Positions 8,689-18,577 are shown, numbered from the stretch's first letter. The stretch is 64,000 nucleotides of DNA from Pirellulaceae bacterium (GCA_023382975.1 JAHDXO010000001.1:310001-374000); one strand, 5' to 3'. The notes: generated by a model from the letters alone, not told the origin. A program made the numbers and translations.

Positions 8689-8782
8689 TCAAACGTTGAA
8701 CACTTTCAGGACTTCGTCGCCGTAGTGGTTGATGACTTTGACGGCCAGTTTGCCGGTTTGGGGGCGGTCGAAGGGGCGGCTG
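8689..8782 (-). pseudogene. Duplicated 3' scrap of the mod methyltransferase gene
   Basis: The last roughly 30 codons of mod (frame ending FDRPQTGKLAVKVINHYG and then DEVLKVFNV, stop at 8689) occur here a second time. The DNA is about 90 % identical to 9376-9470 by eye and the reading frame and stop are kept. No more of mod is present. The scrap is bounded by palindromic copies A and B. It is either what is left of an older mod copy or a duplication made when the GxxExxY gene was inserted. Confidence 0.8.
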
Positions 8783-8792
8783 GGAAGAAGCT

Positions 8793-8863
8793 GGGCAGAA
8801 AAATTGATGGCAGAAAGATGCTGACCATGTTCAGCCGATTCTTCTGCCATCAATGTTTCTGCC
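8793..8863. repeat. Palindromic element copy B
   Basis: GGGCAGAAAAATTGAT then GGCAGAAAGATG, loop of about 20 nt, then CTTCTGCCATC and AATGTTTCTGCC. It overlaps the 3' end of the decayed GxxExxY gene. Confidence 0.8.
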
Positions 8864-9271
8864 TGCAAATTGTCTGGAATGCGATTTCGTGCAAAGTGAT
8901 GTTGATCCACAGGAGACAATGCAAACGGGTATGTTCGATGAATCGCCGAGCATGCTCGGCAAACCTGGCTCGACCGTGCTCGTCGACGGACGTGCGAGTG
9001 CTTCCACCGTCTTCAATTCAAACACCGCCGATTGGTCGGCCAGCAGATCTATTTCGTAACGTTTCACGAAGCGGCCAAACGACACGTCGATGGGAACCTC
9101 CAGCTGCAGACCAGCACGACGCGCTGCCAGTTCCTGCTTGTAGATCTCCTCGCGCAGAAACCGCCCAAATTCGTTGTGGATCGCAAACAGATGATGCATG
9201 ACATCGTAGGAAATCTCGGCGAACTCCTCCTGCGAAGGGCGGCGAACATCGGCGTGGACGACAACGGGCAT
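8850..9271 (-). pseudogene. GxxExxY family protein, internally deleted and frameshifted
   Basis: Start at the ATG at 9271 (MPVVVHADVRR). The N-terminal part is a clear GxxExxY domain: GRFLREEIYKQELAARR (the G-x2-E-x2-Y motif appears here as FLREEIY), then RYEIDLLADQSAVFELKTVEAL. After that, near 9000, the frame loses similarity. A different frame then gives HARRFIEHTRLHCLLWINIT and HEIAFQTIC, which I recognise as the usual C-terminal end of this family. About 100 residues of the middle are therefore missing and the frame is broken. The family is often found next to restriction systems and mobile DNA; its biochemical role is unsettled. Confidence 0.75.
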
Positions 9272-9292
9272 CGGCGTTTCTCCCAGGCGATT

Positions 9293-9364
9293 GGGCAGAA
9301 AAATTGATGGCAGAAAGATCAAGAACTATTTTCAGGTCATCTTTCTGCCATCAATCTTTCTGCC
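9293..9364. repeat. Palindromic element copy C
   Basis: GGGCAGAAAAATTGAT then GGCAGAAAGATC, loop of about 18 nt, then CATCTTTCTGCCATC and AATCTTTCTGCC. It lies between the mod stop codon (9376) and the GxxExxY start. A long hairpin here could also end or stabilise the mod transcript. Confidence 0.85.
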
Positions 9365-9375
9365 AAACTCCTCTT

Positions 9376-12279
9376 TCAGACGTTGAACACCTTCAACACC
9401 TCGTCGCCGTAGTGGTTGATGACTTTGACGGCTAGTTTGCCGGTTTGGGGGCGGTGGAAGGGGCGGCTGGTGGTGGTGTAGAGGGTGGACCAGGCGGCTT
9501 CGTCGATCTCGGCGCGCAGGGCGCGTTTGAGTCTGTCGTAGGGTTGGTCGGCGCCGGTGAAGTAGGCGTGGCGGACGAAGAAGCTCTCGCCGTTGTAGTC
9601 GGTGTCCAAAAACCAGCAGGCGATGTCGTCGGTGTCGCTCGATCGGATTTCGCCCGTGGTGGGGTCGAAGATGTCGAGCCCGCGGAGTTGGACGACGATC
9701 CGGCCGTCTTTTTGATGGGCGATCTCGACGTCGGGTTCGCCGAAGACCATGAACAGGTTGCCGGAGCCGGTTTTCTTCAGCAGGTCGCCCATCGTCAGGT
9801 CGGGGTTCATGCGGGTGGGCAGCACCGTCAGGTTGCCGTAGCGTTTGGCTTCTTCCGAGACGTGCGGGTCGAAGGCAAAGCCGCAGACGATCAGCAGATC
9901 GAAGCCGACACCCTGGACGGCTTCCTTGGCGGCTTCCTTAATCAATTGCGGGCCGACCGTGCCGTGTTCCGGGCCGATGCAGACGGCGGTCCGTTTGGCC
10001 GTGCCGTCGCTCTCGGTGTACGTGCCTTCGCCGTGGATCCATTGGCCCGCGTAGGCTTGGAGCGAATCGAACCGCAAGCGCTCGTTCTTGAACGTGTTCT
10101 GGACGCCGGCCGTGCGGAGGTTGTCCAGGATCATGTTGCCGAACTGGTCGGGGCCGTAGGTAGCGATCTTCAGGCCGAGTTTCGGGTCGCCTTGTTCCGC
10201 GCGACGCCGCTTTTCCTCGACGCTGATCGTGCGGTGGGGCGAGAGGCTTTCGACCGTGAACGGCCCGGTGACTCGGACTCGCTTGTTGTCTTCGTAGGGC
10301 TGATCGACCAGCGTTTCGGTATCGGCGCGGCGGGCGATCGAGGCATCGATTTCTCGCTGCCGCTGCTGACGGGCGTCCCACCACGTCCGATGGATTTCGG
10401 CCGCGGATGAAGACAAATCGACACGAGCGTTTTTCCCTTTTGCCCTCTTTTTGACCTGCGTTCCTGATCGACCTGAATCCGCGTTCTCCGTGCTCTCCGT
10501 GTCCTCCGTGGTCAATTCCCGCGGCACTTCCCACTCCTGCCAATCTTTGCCGAGCGCCGTGTTCAGTTGGTCCAGCAGTGGTTGGAGCGTTTCCTGCCAG
10601 CGGGCGTGGATGGTGTCGATCTCTTCGTTGTTGGCGATGGCCTTGAGCGTGATGTGGGGCACTCGTTTGTAGACGAAGCCGCGGCGGATATCGGCCTCGG
10701 TCTTGGGAAGCGGATGCGGCGGCAACTGGCCGGTGACGTCGGCTTCTTTCTCGATCCCTTCGGGCGTATCGGCCAACAGATAGTACGGAAACCGGCCCGC
10801 CATCAAGCGAGTGCGGGCCAACGTCAAGGCGACGCGGCTGGTGTCGATGGTGATCCAGCGCCGTCCCCATTGTTCGGCTACGTAGGCCGTCGTGCCACTC
10901 CCGCACGTCGGATCGAGCACCAGGTCGCCAGGGTCGGTGGTCATGAGGAGGCAGCGTTCGATAATTTTGTTGTTGGTCTGTACAACGTAGACTGGGTCGG
11001 AGGCTCCACCAAGATCAGTCCATGTGTTCGTCAGGGAAGTGGCCGGAAAATCGTCTAAGTAACGCACGTAACGCAAAGTGGTTCCAACACGGTCGATTCG
11101 AAATGCTGCGAGCAAACGAGCAATGCCGTCACGATGCGTCTTCCACTCGCCCGTGGTAGGCAGGTATTCCCTGCCCTGAAATAGAATCGGGTAAAAACCG
11201 GTTCGTGCCTCGCGGATTCTTGGTGATGTCAGAATAGTCATCTGGAAGCGGCGGCCTGCATCTGAATTCTCCGCGTCGTGTCGTTCTTCCAAATTCATGC
11301 GGCGTCGCGTGCCGTCCGGCAATTCGATAAGGTTGTAAGCTGCTGTATCTGTGCCATCCCACGACTTCAGTGAGAATAGCCCACGATACTTGAGACGCTC
11401 AAAGTCCTTTCCGTACCACAGGATGAAATCTGCGGTCGCCGGCAAGTAGGCGCCCGTCGTTCCGCCAGTCTTCCGAACTGTGATCAGGCTGATCGAGTTC
11501 TCGGCTCCGAAAACCTCGTCCAGCAGTTCCCGAACGTGATGCAGATTCTCGTCACCGATCTGGACGAACACCGACCCTGATTCCGTGAGCAACTCGCGAG
11601 CCACCACCAGTCGATCTCGCAAATACGGCAAGTACGAATGGATGCCCAGTTTCCACGTATCGCGGAACGCTTGGACTTGTTCGGGCTGGCGGACGAGGTC
11701 TTCGGTCTTGCCGTCTTTGACATCGCGTTTTCGCGTGGACACCTGCCAGTTCGAGCCGAATTTGATGCCGTAGGGCGGGTCGATGTAGATCATCTGGACC
11801 TTGCCTTTCAGCGCTTCTTTTTCGGCCAGCGAGGTCATGACGAGCAGCGAGTTGCCGAGGATCAGGCGATTGGACCAGTTGCCTTCGTGATGGTAGAAAT
11901 CGACGCGCTGGTCGAAGTCGTCGGGCAACCCGTTGAAGTCGTCGAACAGGCTGAGTTGCACGTCGCGGGGCTTCTGGACTGGCGGGGCGATCGAGGCGCG
12001 GAAGTCTTCGATGATGGCTTGCGGATGGATCTTCTCCTGGATGTAGATCGGGACGGCGGGGATTTCCAGGGGTTGGCTGTCCTGCTGGTCTTTGCCGCGC
12101 CAGACCAATTGCGGATCGAGGTCGGGGTTGCGCGGATAGCGGACGGTGAAGGGGGCTTCCTCTTCTTTGGCCACGAAATCCCGCAGTTCTTCGGTCGGGA
12201 TGTTGGCCCGCTTGTCCTTGTGCCGGACGGTCTCGATCGGTGTCTCTGGCGTCTTGGAGGATTTTCGCTTGCTGGGCAT
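9376..12279 (-). CDS. Type III-like restriction-modification system DNA adenine methyltransferase (Mod)
   Basis: 967 aa. Motif IV DPPY at residues 167-170 comes before motif I (LDPTCGSGTTAYVAEQW, about 450-466), the order of beta-class N6-adenine methyltransferases such as type III Mod and type II relatives. The family's RADTETLVDQPYEDNKRVRV segment and a long C-terminal region are present, ending YGDEVLKVFNV. The linker coded near 10480-10512 (TTEDTESTENADSG) derives from a dispersed CACGGAG-type repeat. ATG start at 12279. It follows res, the reverse of the usual mod-res order, with palindrome D between them. Its frame is open, so it could act as an orphan methylase if res is dead. A small target-specificity region probably lies between motifs IV and I. 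Confidence 0.9.
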   Translation of the reverse strand: MPSKRKSSKTPETPIETVRHKDKRANIPTEELRDFVAKEEEAPFTVRYPRNPDLDPQLVWRGKDQQDSQPLEIPAVPIYIQEKIHPQAIIEDFRASIAPPVQKPRDVQLSLFDDFNGLPDDFDQRVDFYHHEGNWSNRLILGNSLLVMTSLAEKEALKGKVQMIYIDPPYGIKFGSNWQVSTRKRDVKDGKTEDLVRQPEQVQAFRDTWKLGIHSYLPYLRDRLVVARELLTESGSVFVQIGDENLHHVRELLDEVFGAENSISLITVRKTGGTTGAYLPATADFILWYGKDFERLKYRGLFSLKSWDGTDTAAYNLIELPDGTRRRMNLEERHDAENSDAGRRFQMTILTSPRIREARTGFYPILFQGREYLPTTGEWKTHRDGIARLLAAFRIDRVGTTLRYVRYLDDFPATSLTNTWTDLGGASDPVYVVQTNNKIIERCLLMTTDPGDLVLDPTCGSGTTAYVAEQWGRRWITIDTSRVALTLARTRLMAGRFPYYLLADTPEGIEKEADVTGQLPPHPLPKTEADIRRGFVYKRVPHITLKAIANNEEIDTIHARWQETLQPLLDQLNTALGKDWQEWEVPRELTTEDTESTENADSGRSGTQVKKRAKGKNARVDLSSSAAEIHRTWWDARQQRQREIDASIARRADTETLVDQPYEDNKRVRVTGPFTVESLSPHRTISVEEKRRRAEQGDPKLGLKIATYGPDQFGNMILDNLRTAGVQNTFKNERLRFDSLQAYAGQWIHGEGTYTESDGTAKRTAVCIGPEHGTVGPQLIKEAAKEAVQGVGFDLLIVCGFAFDPHVSEEAKRYGNLTVLPTRMNPDLTMGDLLKKTGSGNLFMVFGEPDVEIAHQKDGRIVVQLRGLDIFDPTTGEIRSSDTDDIACWFLDTDYNGESFFVRHAYFTGADQPYDRLKRALRAEIDEAAWSTLYTTTSRPFHRPQTGKLAVKVINHYGDEVLKVFNV
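10482..10512. repeat. CACGGAGGACACGGAG-type dispersed repeat inside mod
   Basis: On the coding strand the sequence reads as tandem CACGGAG units (CCACGGAGGACACGGAG, then AGCACGGAG). I recall this short tandem motif as widely dispersed and usually intergenic in many bacterial genomes. Here it is in frame and translates to a Thr/Glu/Asp-rich linker. Confidence 0.6.
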
Positions 12280-12321
12280 GACGGTCTCTCGGACGACGGG
12301 GAAGAAACTAGGCAGAAACTA

Positions 12322-12392
12322 GGACAAAAAAATTGATGACAGAAAGATGCAGGCAATGTTGAGTCTATTTTTCTGCCATCAATCTTTCTGCC
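12322..12392. repeat. Palindromic element copy D
   Basis: GGACAAAAAAATTGAT then GACAGAAAGATG, loop of about 20 nt, then TTTTTCTGCCATC and AATCTTTCTGCC. Its right arm supplies the last codons of res (LAERLMAEK and stop), so the element has been captured as coding sequence. Confidence 0.85.
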
Positions 12393-15390
12393 AAATACTC
12401 TCGGATGCTCGACTGCGCATTCCACGGGTCTCGGATTTCGACGAAGGCCCAGCGGCCCCAGGTTCCGGCGTTGTTGACGGCGGGCACCCAGAGAGTTTGG
12501 GCGGCGGCGACTTTGGCTTCTTTGTCTTTGTCCTTGGCTCCGGTGACTTCGATGATCAGCTTCAGCGGGTCGTCGGGGCCGTGGCCGTCGTCGATTGTGG
12601 CGATGAAGTCAGGGACATAGTTGCGTTGGACCCCGCCGATGGTGTAGGGGATCAGGAATCCCAGGCCGTGGTTCTTGGCGTAGCAACGCACTTCGTCCAT
12701 GTCTTCCAGGGTTTGGGCCATTTTCTGTTCCCAGGATTTGGTGTCGCCGACGACGTGGGAGACGTGGCACCGGTCGGCGCGGGTCTTGTAGGTGTCCCGG
12801 ATGGTGTCGAAGTCCACGTAGCGGGTCGAGCCCACGGTGTCGTAGGGCTTGGGGATGGGCAGCAGGCGTTTCTCGCCGTCGCTGGCGTGGACAATGGCTT
12901 GGTAGATCCGGTCGGCCGCATCGTAGTTGTTTTCGACCAACAACAGCAGTTGGGGGAAGGTGTTGTCTTGGCAGATCAGGCACTCGGCCAGCCACTGGCG
13001 GCTGATGGCCAGCAGGTCGGGGAATAGCCAGGGTTTGACGTTCTGCTGATCGTCCCGGAAATGGTGTTCCAGCAGGCGCTTGGCAAGCCGGAAGGCGATC
13101 TGTTGGGGGCGTTTGGTCCGCAGGTCGTCCAGGCTGTGGATGACGGATTGGCCGACGATCGGGGCGTTCTCGACTTGGGTGGGGACGTTGGCGGTGGTCA
13201 ACGTCAACTGGGATTGCTTGGTGAACTTGGCGTTCAGACGCTCGCCGGGCAGTTCGTAGCGGTAGCCGTCGATGCGGGGGAAGGTGATTTCGCAGGCGAT
13301 CCGGTTCTCCAAGGCGCGGACGCGGGTCGGGATGGGGCCGGGCTTGGGATCGGCGGTGGATCCAGCGGACGGGATGAAGGAGAAGGGAACCCCGTAGACT
13401 TCGGCGTATTCGACGGGGAACGACTCGAAGGTGGCGGTGATCCCGTTCGGCAGCGCGAGCGAGCTGGCCGCGGGGTGGTAGCTCATGCGGCGCAGGCCAC
13501 GACCGACGACTTGTTCGCAAAGCAACTGGGTGCCAAAGGCCCGCACGCCCAGGATGTGGGTGACGGTGTTGGCGTCCCAGCCTTCGGTGAGCATCGAGAC
13601 GGAGACGACGCACTTGACGTTTTCGCCGAGTTTTCCGGGCTTGCCGACCGTGTTCAGGACTTCGCGCAGCAGGTCTTCGTCGGTCAGTTTGTCGGGGTCG
13701 CTGCCGGGGAAGCGGCGGCGATAGTCGGCTTTGAATTCGTCGATCTCGCGGGCGGCGATCTTTTTGAAATCGTCGCTCATCGCGTCGCCCGATTCCAGTT
13801 GCTCGGAATCGACCAGGATGGTGTTGGGGCGGTCGGTGAATTGTCCGCCCGCGACGTTGCTGAAGATTTCGAGTTGGCCGGGGACGGCGACGGTGGTTCC
13901 GTCCGGCAGTGGCTTTTCCCAACCGGCGATGTAGTCGAACACCATCTTCGAGACGTTGGTGTTGTTGCAGACGACGATGAACACGGGGGGCGTCAGGCCG
14001 TTGGCGCGGGCTTCTTGGTTGTCCTCCCAGCGTTGGTAGCACTTGGCGTAGTTGGCGTACAGGGTCTGCAACGCGCCTTCCAGGGCCGCGGGCAACTTGG
14101 GTTCGCCGGAGACGGCCTCCGTCTTGCGGCCTTTCTTCGGCAGGTCGTCGCGGATGCGGAGCCAGAGGTCGCGGTAGGTGGGCAGTTCGCCGGTCATGGC
14201 GTCGTCGGACACGGGGACGCGAGGGACTTTGACGATGCCGGACTCGATGGCGTCGATCAGGGAGAAATCGGAGACGACCCAGGGAAAGAGCGTCGCTTCG
14301 GGATACCCGGAACCGCGCAGGAAGAACGGGGTGGCGGAGAGATCGTAGACGGTCTTGATGCCCAATTTGCGTTGGACGACTTCCAGCCCGCTGATCCAGA
14401 CGTGGGCGGCTTCGGCTTGTTTCTCCGCTTCGCGACGCTCGTCGCCGGTCAGTTTCTCTTGGTGCCCGTCCGGTTTGCGGCGATAGCAGTGGTGGGCTTC
14501 GTCGTTGATGGCCAGGATGTTTCGCTTGGGACCGAACGCGCGGCAGACGCGGCGGACCATCTCGCCTTCCGATTCGGTGAAGGGCGAGTCTTCGCCTTGG
14601 TGGAGGATGGCTTTGGTCAACGTCGCGGCTTTGATTTTCTCCCGGCGGCGGAAAGCGTGGAAGTTGGTGATGACGATCTTGGCGTGGGCGATCTGGTCCA
14701 TCAGGTCGGGCGGGACGAGATCGAGCGCGCGGTAGTAGTTGGTCGGGTCGCTGGGCAACAGCACTCGCAATCGGTCGCGGATGGTGATGCCGGGGGTGAC
14801 GATCAGGAACGAGTCGGTGAAGCGGGCGTCGCGGGGGTTGGCCAGTTTGTTCAGCAGGTGCCAGACGATCAGCATGGCGATGACGACGGTCTTGCCGCTG
14901 CCGGTGGCCATCTTGGCGGCGATCCGCAACAGGCCGGGGTTGGCGTCTTCGTTGAAGCGGCGCAGGTCGTTCTCGATCCAAGTACGGCCGTACCGCGTGG
15001 CGACTTCGGTGATGTAGATAAGCGTTTCAGGGCTTCGATCTGGCAGAAGAACAGGCGGCGGGAACGGTCGTCGCGCTGCCAACACTCCAGCAGACGGGCC
15101 GTGGTCCGGGTGACGTCGTCGGTGTAACGGCCTTCGCGCCACAGTTGGATCAGGCGGCGGATGGCGTTGACGGTCTTGTTCTCTTCGATGCGGTCTTCGG
15201 TCGATTCATCGAAGGTCAGTTGCCGTTCTTTGGCCGTCTTGCGGGGTTTGGCAATGGGGACGAAGTATTGGCTGATTCGCCGCTCGGCGACGATGGTGTT
15301 GGTGATGCCCTGCTCGTCGAAGCGGAAATGCCGCGCGGGTTCCTCGAAGGGCGAGTTGATGACCGGGTTTTCGATGACGACTTGCGGCAT
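12365..15390 (-). pseudogene. Type III-like restriction subunit Res, single frameshift
   Basis: Two frames together make one Res of about 1008 aa. Residues 1-120 (from the ATG at 15390; IENPVINSPFEEPARHFRF) run to SRRLFFCQIEA, then continue in another frame at PETLIYITEVATRYG. Restoring one C in the GCCC run near 15030 joins them exactly. The second frame holds Walker A MATGSGKTVVIAML, a DEAD/H box (AINDEAHHCYRR), SF2 helicase end motifs (EQVVGRGLRRMSY) and a C-terminal PD-(D/E)xK nuclease (YVPDFIATIDDG, LIIEVTGAKDKDKE). It resembles the family NCBI calls BPTD_3080 (recollection). The frameshift may be a real knockout or a homopolymer error. It is the first gene of the R-M transcript. Confidence 0.85.
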
Positions 15391-15658
15391 GTTAGGACGA
15401 CTTTCCGGAAAACGCTTCAGGGACGCGGAGCGAAAGCGTCGGGGCGGGTTGCTCTCTCACAGATGCGTGCTGCCAAGCGATCCGTAGGAGACGTCGCACC
15501 CCTCGAAAGTAAAGTAGCAACAAGAATTTCGGGATGCAACCGGGGAGTCACTCGATTGGAGGTTACAGACACGCTTCGGAGATTTCATGGCAGGACGCAG
15601 GCGGGCAGGGCACGAAAGCTCCAGTGTCGAGAGAAGCGGGAGTTGGTGGTTGCGGGCG

Positions 15659-16231
15659 TCACTTCTGCTCGACCAGGGTGTGATAGCCGATCTCGTTGGG
15701 CTTGGCGGTGGGCGGTTTCATCAATTCGCGGATGGCTTGGAAGACGACGGCGAATTGCTGGTCGTACTTGCGTTCGAGTTCATCGAGCCGCCGGGCCAGA
15801 TCGGCGTGGCTGGCCAGCATGTCTCGCAGGCGGACAAAGGCCCGCATGATGGCGATGTTGACGTCGATGGCTCGGTCGCTGTGCAAGACGCTGGAGAGCA
15901 TCGCCACGCCCTGCTCGGTGAAGGCGTAGGGCCGGCGCCGCACGCCCATCTTTGAACCCGGATTGGACATCACAAATTGTGATCTCCAATCCTCGAACTC
16001 TTCCTTGGACAATTGGAACATGAAGTCGGCCGGGAAACGGCGCAGATTGCGTTTGACGGATTGAACCAGGACGCGAGTCTCCACGCCGTACAATTCCGCG
16101 AGGTCGCGGTCCAATAACACCTTTTCGCCACGGATCAGCAGGATGGCCCGCTCGATGCGTTCCGCCGGTATGAGCAGCTCACTCTTCTTTCCCACTTCTG
16201 GATTCTCCGCACGTGCCGCGATCAGGATCAC
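15659..16231 (-). CDS. ORF6N domain protein
   Basis: 190 aa. The N-terminal ORF6N domain (about residues 20-105) carries the family signatures [53 protein letters not shown] and [19 protein letters not shown]-terminal coiled-coil-like part follows ([20 protein letters not shown]). ORF6N is a DNA-binding-like domain first described in phage proteins next to KilA-N; genes of this type are common cargo on islands. Its function is not known. It stands alone between res and the right island end, on the same strand. ATG at 16231; a start nearer residue 17 cannot be excluded. Confidence 0.88.
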   Translation of the reverse strand: MILIAARAENPEVGKKSELLIPAERIERAILLIRGEKVLLDRDLAELYGVETRVLVQSVKRNLRRFPADFMFQLSKEEFEDWRSQFVMSNPGSKMGVRRRPYAFTEQGVAMLSSVLHSDRAIDVNIAIMRAFVRLRDMLASHADLARRLDELERKYDQQFAVVFQAIRELMKPPTAKPNEIGYHTLVEQK

Positions 16232-16352
16232 TCGTCATCATCCGGTGTGCTCGCTGGCCAATCAACCCCAGTGCTGCTCCGCCGAGTGCTCGAAGCGACA
16301 CCAGGCCAGTTTCCGGTACGTCAACCGCTGTTGATCATCGGCTTGCGTCGGA

Positions 16353-16709
16353 TTAAGAGTTCGCTGCCGCCCGGATCATCGCCACGATGCCAGTTCGGAT
16401 GGCTTCGGGCAGTGTGGGCCAAGCGTCGATGATCGCTTGCAGATCGGGGGCGAGGTGCGCCGGTTTCGTTTCAACTGCTACCGCATTTGCGCCAGGGTTG
16501 GCGAAAACCGCCGCATTTCCTGGGAAACAGCCGGTTTCTTCGCAGACTGAAAATCCGTGTGTCGGCGGTTCGATCCCGCCCCTGACCACTTCCGCCACGT
16601 CCCGCCGATCGTCGCCAAGTCCAGCCAGAGAAAGCACTTCGGGCCGGTCGCTGCCTCCCGCGCAAACCGCGTGCCTTTCGCTACGTTTCGGAGGTGGGCG
16701 CAGGAACAC
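16353..16709 (-). pseudogene. Possible tyrosine-integrase C-terminal remnant reading across the right attachment repeat
   Basis: A 118-codon open frame on the strand opposite the tRNA copy. It translates the antisense of the tRNA 3' half (GGIEPPTHGFSV) and ends LAPDLQAIIDAWPTLPEAIR then TGIVAMIRAAANS. I recall planctomycete tRNA-targeting integrases whose C-termini run through the attachment site and finish with just such a WPTLPEAI-x-GI-AM tail. No catalytic (R-H-R-Y) part is present; upstream the frame is cut at the ISKra4 remnant. Assignment by recollection, so moderate to low confidence. Confidence 0.4.
16545..16639 (+). repeat. Right attachment repeat (partial tRNA-Phe copy plus flank)
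   Basis: 95 bp copy of 4815-4908, starting at GACTGAAAATCC in the anticodon arm and running through the T arm, acceptor 3' strand and about 50 bp of flank. The 5' half of the tRNA is missing, so this is not a functional tRNA. With the left repeat it delimits an island of about 11.7 kb. Confidence 0.9.
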
Positions 16710-16718
16710 GTTCGTATT

Positions 16719-18327
16719 TCACGAGGCGGTTGCTAGCGGAGCGGCGCGGCAACGCGGGGAGAATGGGGAGATCGGGCGAGAGGCAATAAATGCGGCAAGT
16801 GGCTCGCCGTTGCTGAGTACCGCCGCTCGGATTTGCAGGACGGCTTCGCCACCATCCCCGTCGTCCCAGAACATCTCCGTGCCTTTGACTCGCTTGCTGA
16901 TCTGTTTGACCAGCGATTCGGCAAGCGAACTCGTCACCGACAGACCCTGGCAACGATAAGAGGGGTAGTCTATTCGGGAGCGATTATTCTGCAGATAGGT
17001 CATCGTGCCAGGGATGATTTTCCGGGGGGCAGTTTCCGGGGTTTCCGACGAGATCGCAGGCTGCCGAGTTTGCCACTGGACCAGTTGCTCAAGGACCTCC
17101 GCCACGCGGCCTTGCCAACAAGCCGTCGCCCAGTTGATATACTGCTGCCAACAGGCCACCGATTCCGGCTGCAAGGCTTTGGCTGCTTCGTAGACGTACT
17201 CGATCACATGAACGAAATCCACAATCGCTATGAACGTCGGAAACCACAGCCTTTGAATCGTCCAGTTGTAGGACTGTCCGTCGCCCACAAAAGCCAGTTT
17301 GTTGGCCTGAAAGAATCCACGAGCATCGGCAGTGGCCGCCATCGCGGGGCCATACTCGTCGCTGCTGCTGAGTGAACTGAGGCAGGATCGAAACGTCGTT
17401 TTCGGTTGCCATGCGGCCGAGTCGGATGAGGATGACTCATGCTTGGAAGATGCCTTCGAGCCCGAGGCTTCTTCTTCGTCTCGCCCTTGTTCTTTCAGGC
17501 TTTTCAGGCCGCGAACCAGTTTCTCCACATACGCTTGGTTGCGGAAGCAGTCCGGCAATTCCGGCTGCGGATCGGAGGCGAACGACTCGCTGGTCATGCG
17601 ATGAAAGGCGGCGTTCTTCGTTTCACGCCAATGGGCGTTGTGGACGCCGCGGCCGCAGTCCGGGGCACGGGTCCGCATGCGGCCGCCGTCGGTGAACACC
17701 GCCGCCGAATCAATCGGGGTGGACGGTGCGGTGGCTTGCCGCGGCAACGGCTGGTGGATGAACCGCTCGGTCTTTGCGTCGCGCTGGCCGGCCAGTTCGC
17801 TGCCCAACTCCTTAGTCAACTTGTTGATTTGGCGAGCAGAGATGTCCAGCTCCCCAATCACCTGCAAAGAAACACCTGCCTGGTCGAAGCTGCTGCTGAC
17901 CGCCGCCATATGCAAGATGCGATGCAGAACCGTGGCGCGATACGCATGACCGTCAATCCGCAACACAGGACGCTGGGGGAAAAATATCTCGACGGCAAGT
18001 CGAGCAATGGGCCATCGGCTCGTGTAGTTCGGCCGTGCCGCCCCGCACGGCCACTGTCCGAGGCTTGCGGTGTACCTCGCAAAGCTTGTCGCAGCTTGGG
18101 CAAGGCTGTTGGGCGTCCAAGCTCTGGGCTTGCTCTTCCGCCGTGGTCGACACGGCGCCGCCCACGATGGCGCGGGCCGCCACGGCGGCGACCTCTTCCA
18201 TGTCCGCCAGAGTCACATCCAGCCCCGGTTTGTCGGGGAATGCCTATCGGGGCAACAATTGGCCCCAACCAGCCGCCAGTTCCGCCAATTCCCGTAATTT
18301 CGCGTCCGAGAGCTTCGTGCTTGCCAT
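16719..18327 (-). pseudogene. ISKra4-like transposase, inactivated
   Basis: The frame starts at the ATG at 18327 (MASTKLSDAKLRELAELAAG), hits an in-frame TAG at 18244-18246, reopens through a zinc-finger-like part (CPSCDKLC, CSTCRRD) and then shifts frame near 17955. The second frame (from VLRIDGHAYRATVLHR) carries the body and the C-terminal signature YLQNNRSRIDYPSYRCQGL, SSLAESLVKQISKRVKG and GDGGEAVLQIRAAVLS of ISKra4-type transposases. At least two lesions make it non-functional. I could not find matching terminal inverted repeats, so the element is probably eroded. It abuts the right attachment repeat and may have truncated a neighbouring integrated element. Confidence 0.75.
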
Positions 18328-18577
18328 CTCAAGTCCATCCTTGCACTTAGGAAAAGTGGGGTACCCCAAATCCGCAAACGAATTCCACCCCGCTGCGGTT
18401 TTCCTGCAAACCCGTTCCTGCGCCCTCCGGCTCGTCCCGAAAAGCGTTGGTCTTGCTTTGGCTTGCCGATCGTTGCTACACTCCGCCCGCGCGCTGCCGG
18501 ACGGCGTCGGTAGCAGCGCGTCAGTCGGCTGCCAGGGATGCTAGCATTGCCGCCGATAACACGACAGGGAGGTCGTC

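Noticed and set aside
8607..12392. Palindromic repeats as a CRISPR array
   Set aside because: Copies are far apart, spaced by whole genes, lack regular spacers, and no Cas gene is present.
13061..15127. 688-codon open frame on the plus strand over res
   Set aside because: Antisense shadow of the Res gene. The amino-acid mix is Gly/Val/Asp/Arg rich without any domain, and the opposite strand has clear helicase motifs.
16545..16617. Second tRNA-Phe gene at the right repeat
   Set aside because: Only the 3' half from the anticodon arm is present; no acceptor 5' strand or D arm precedes it.
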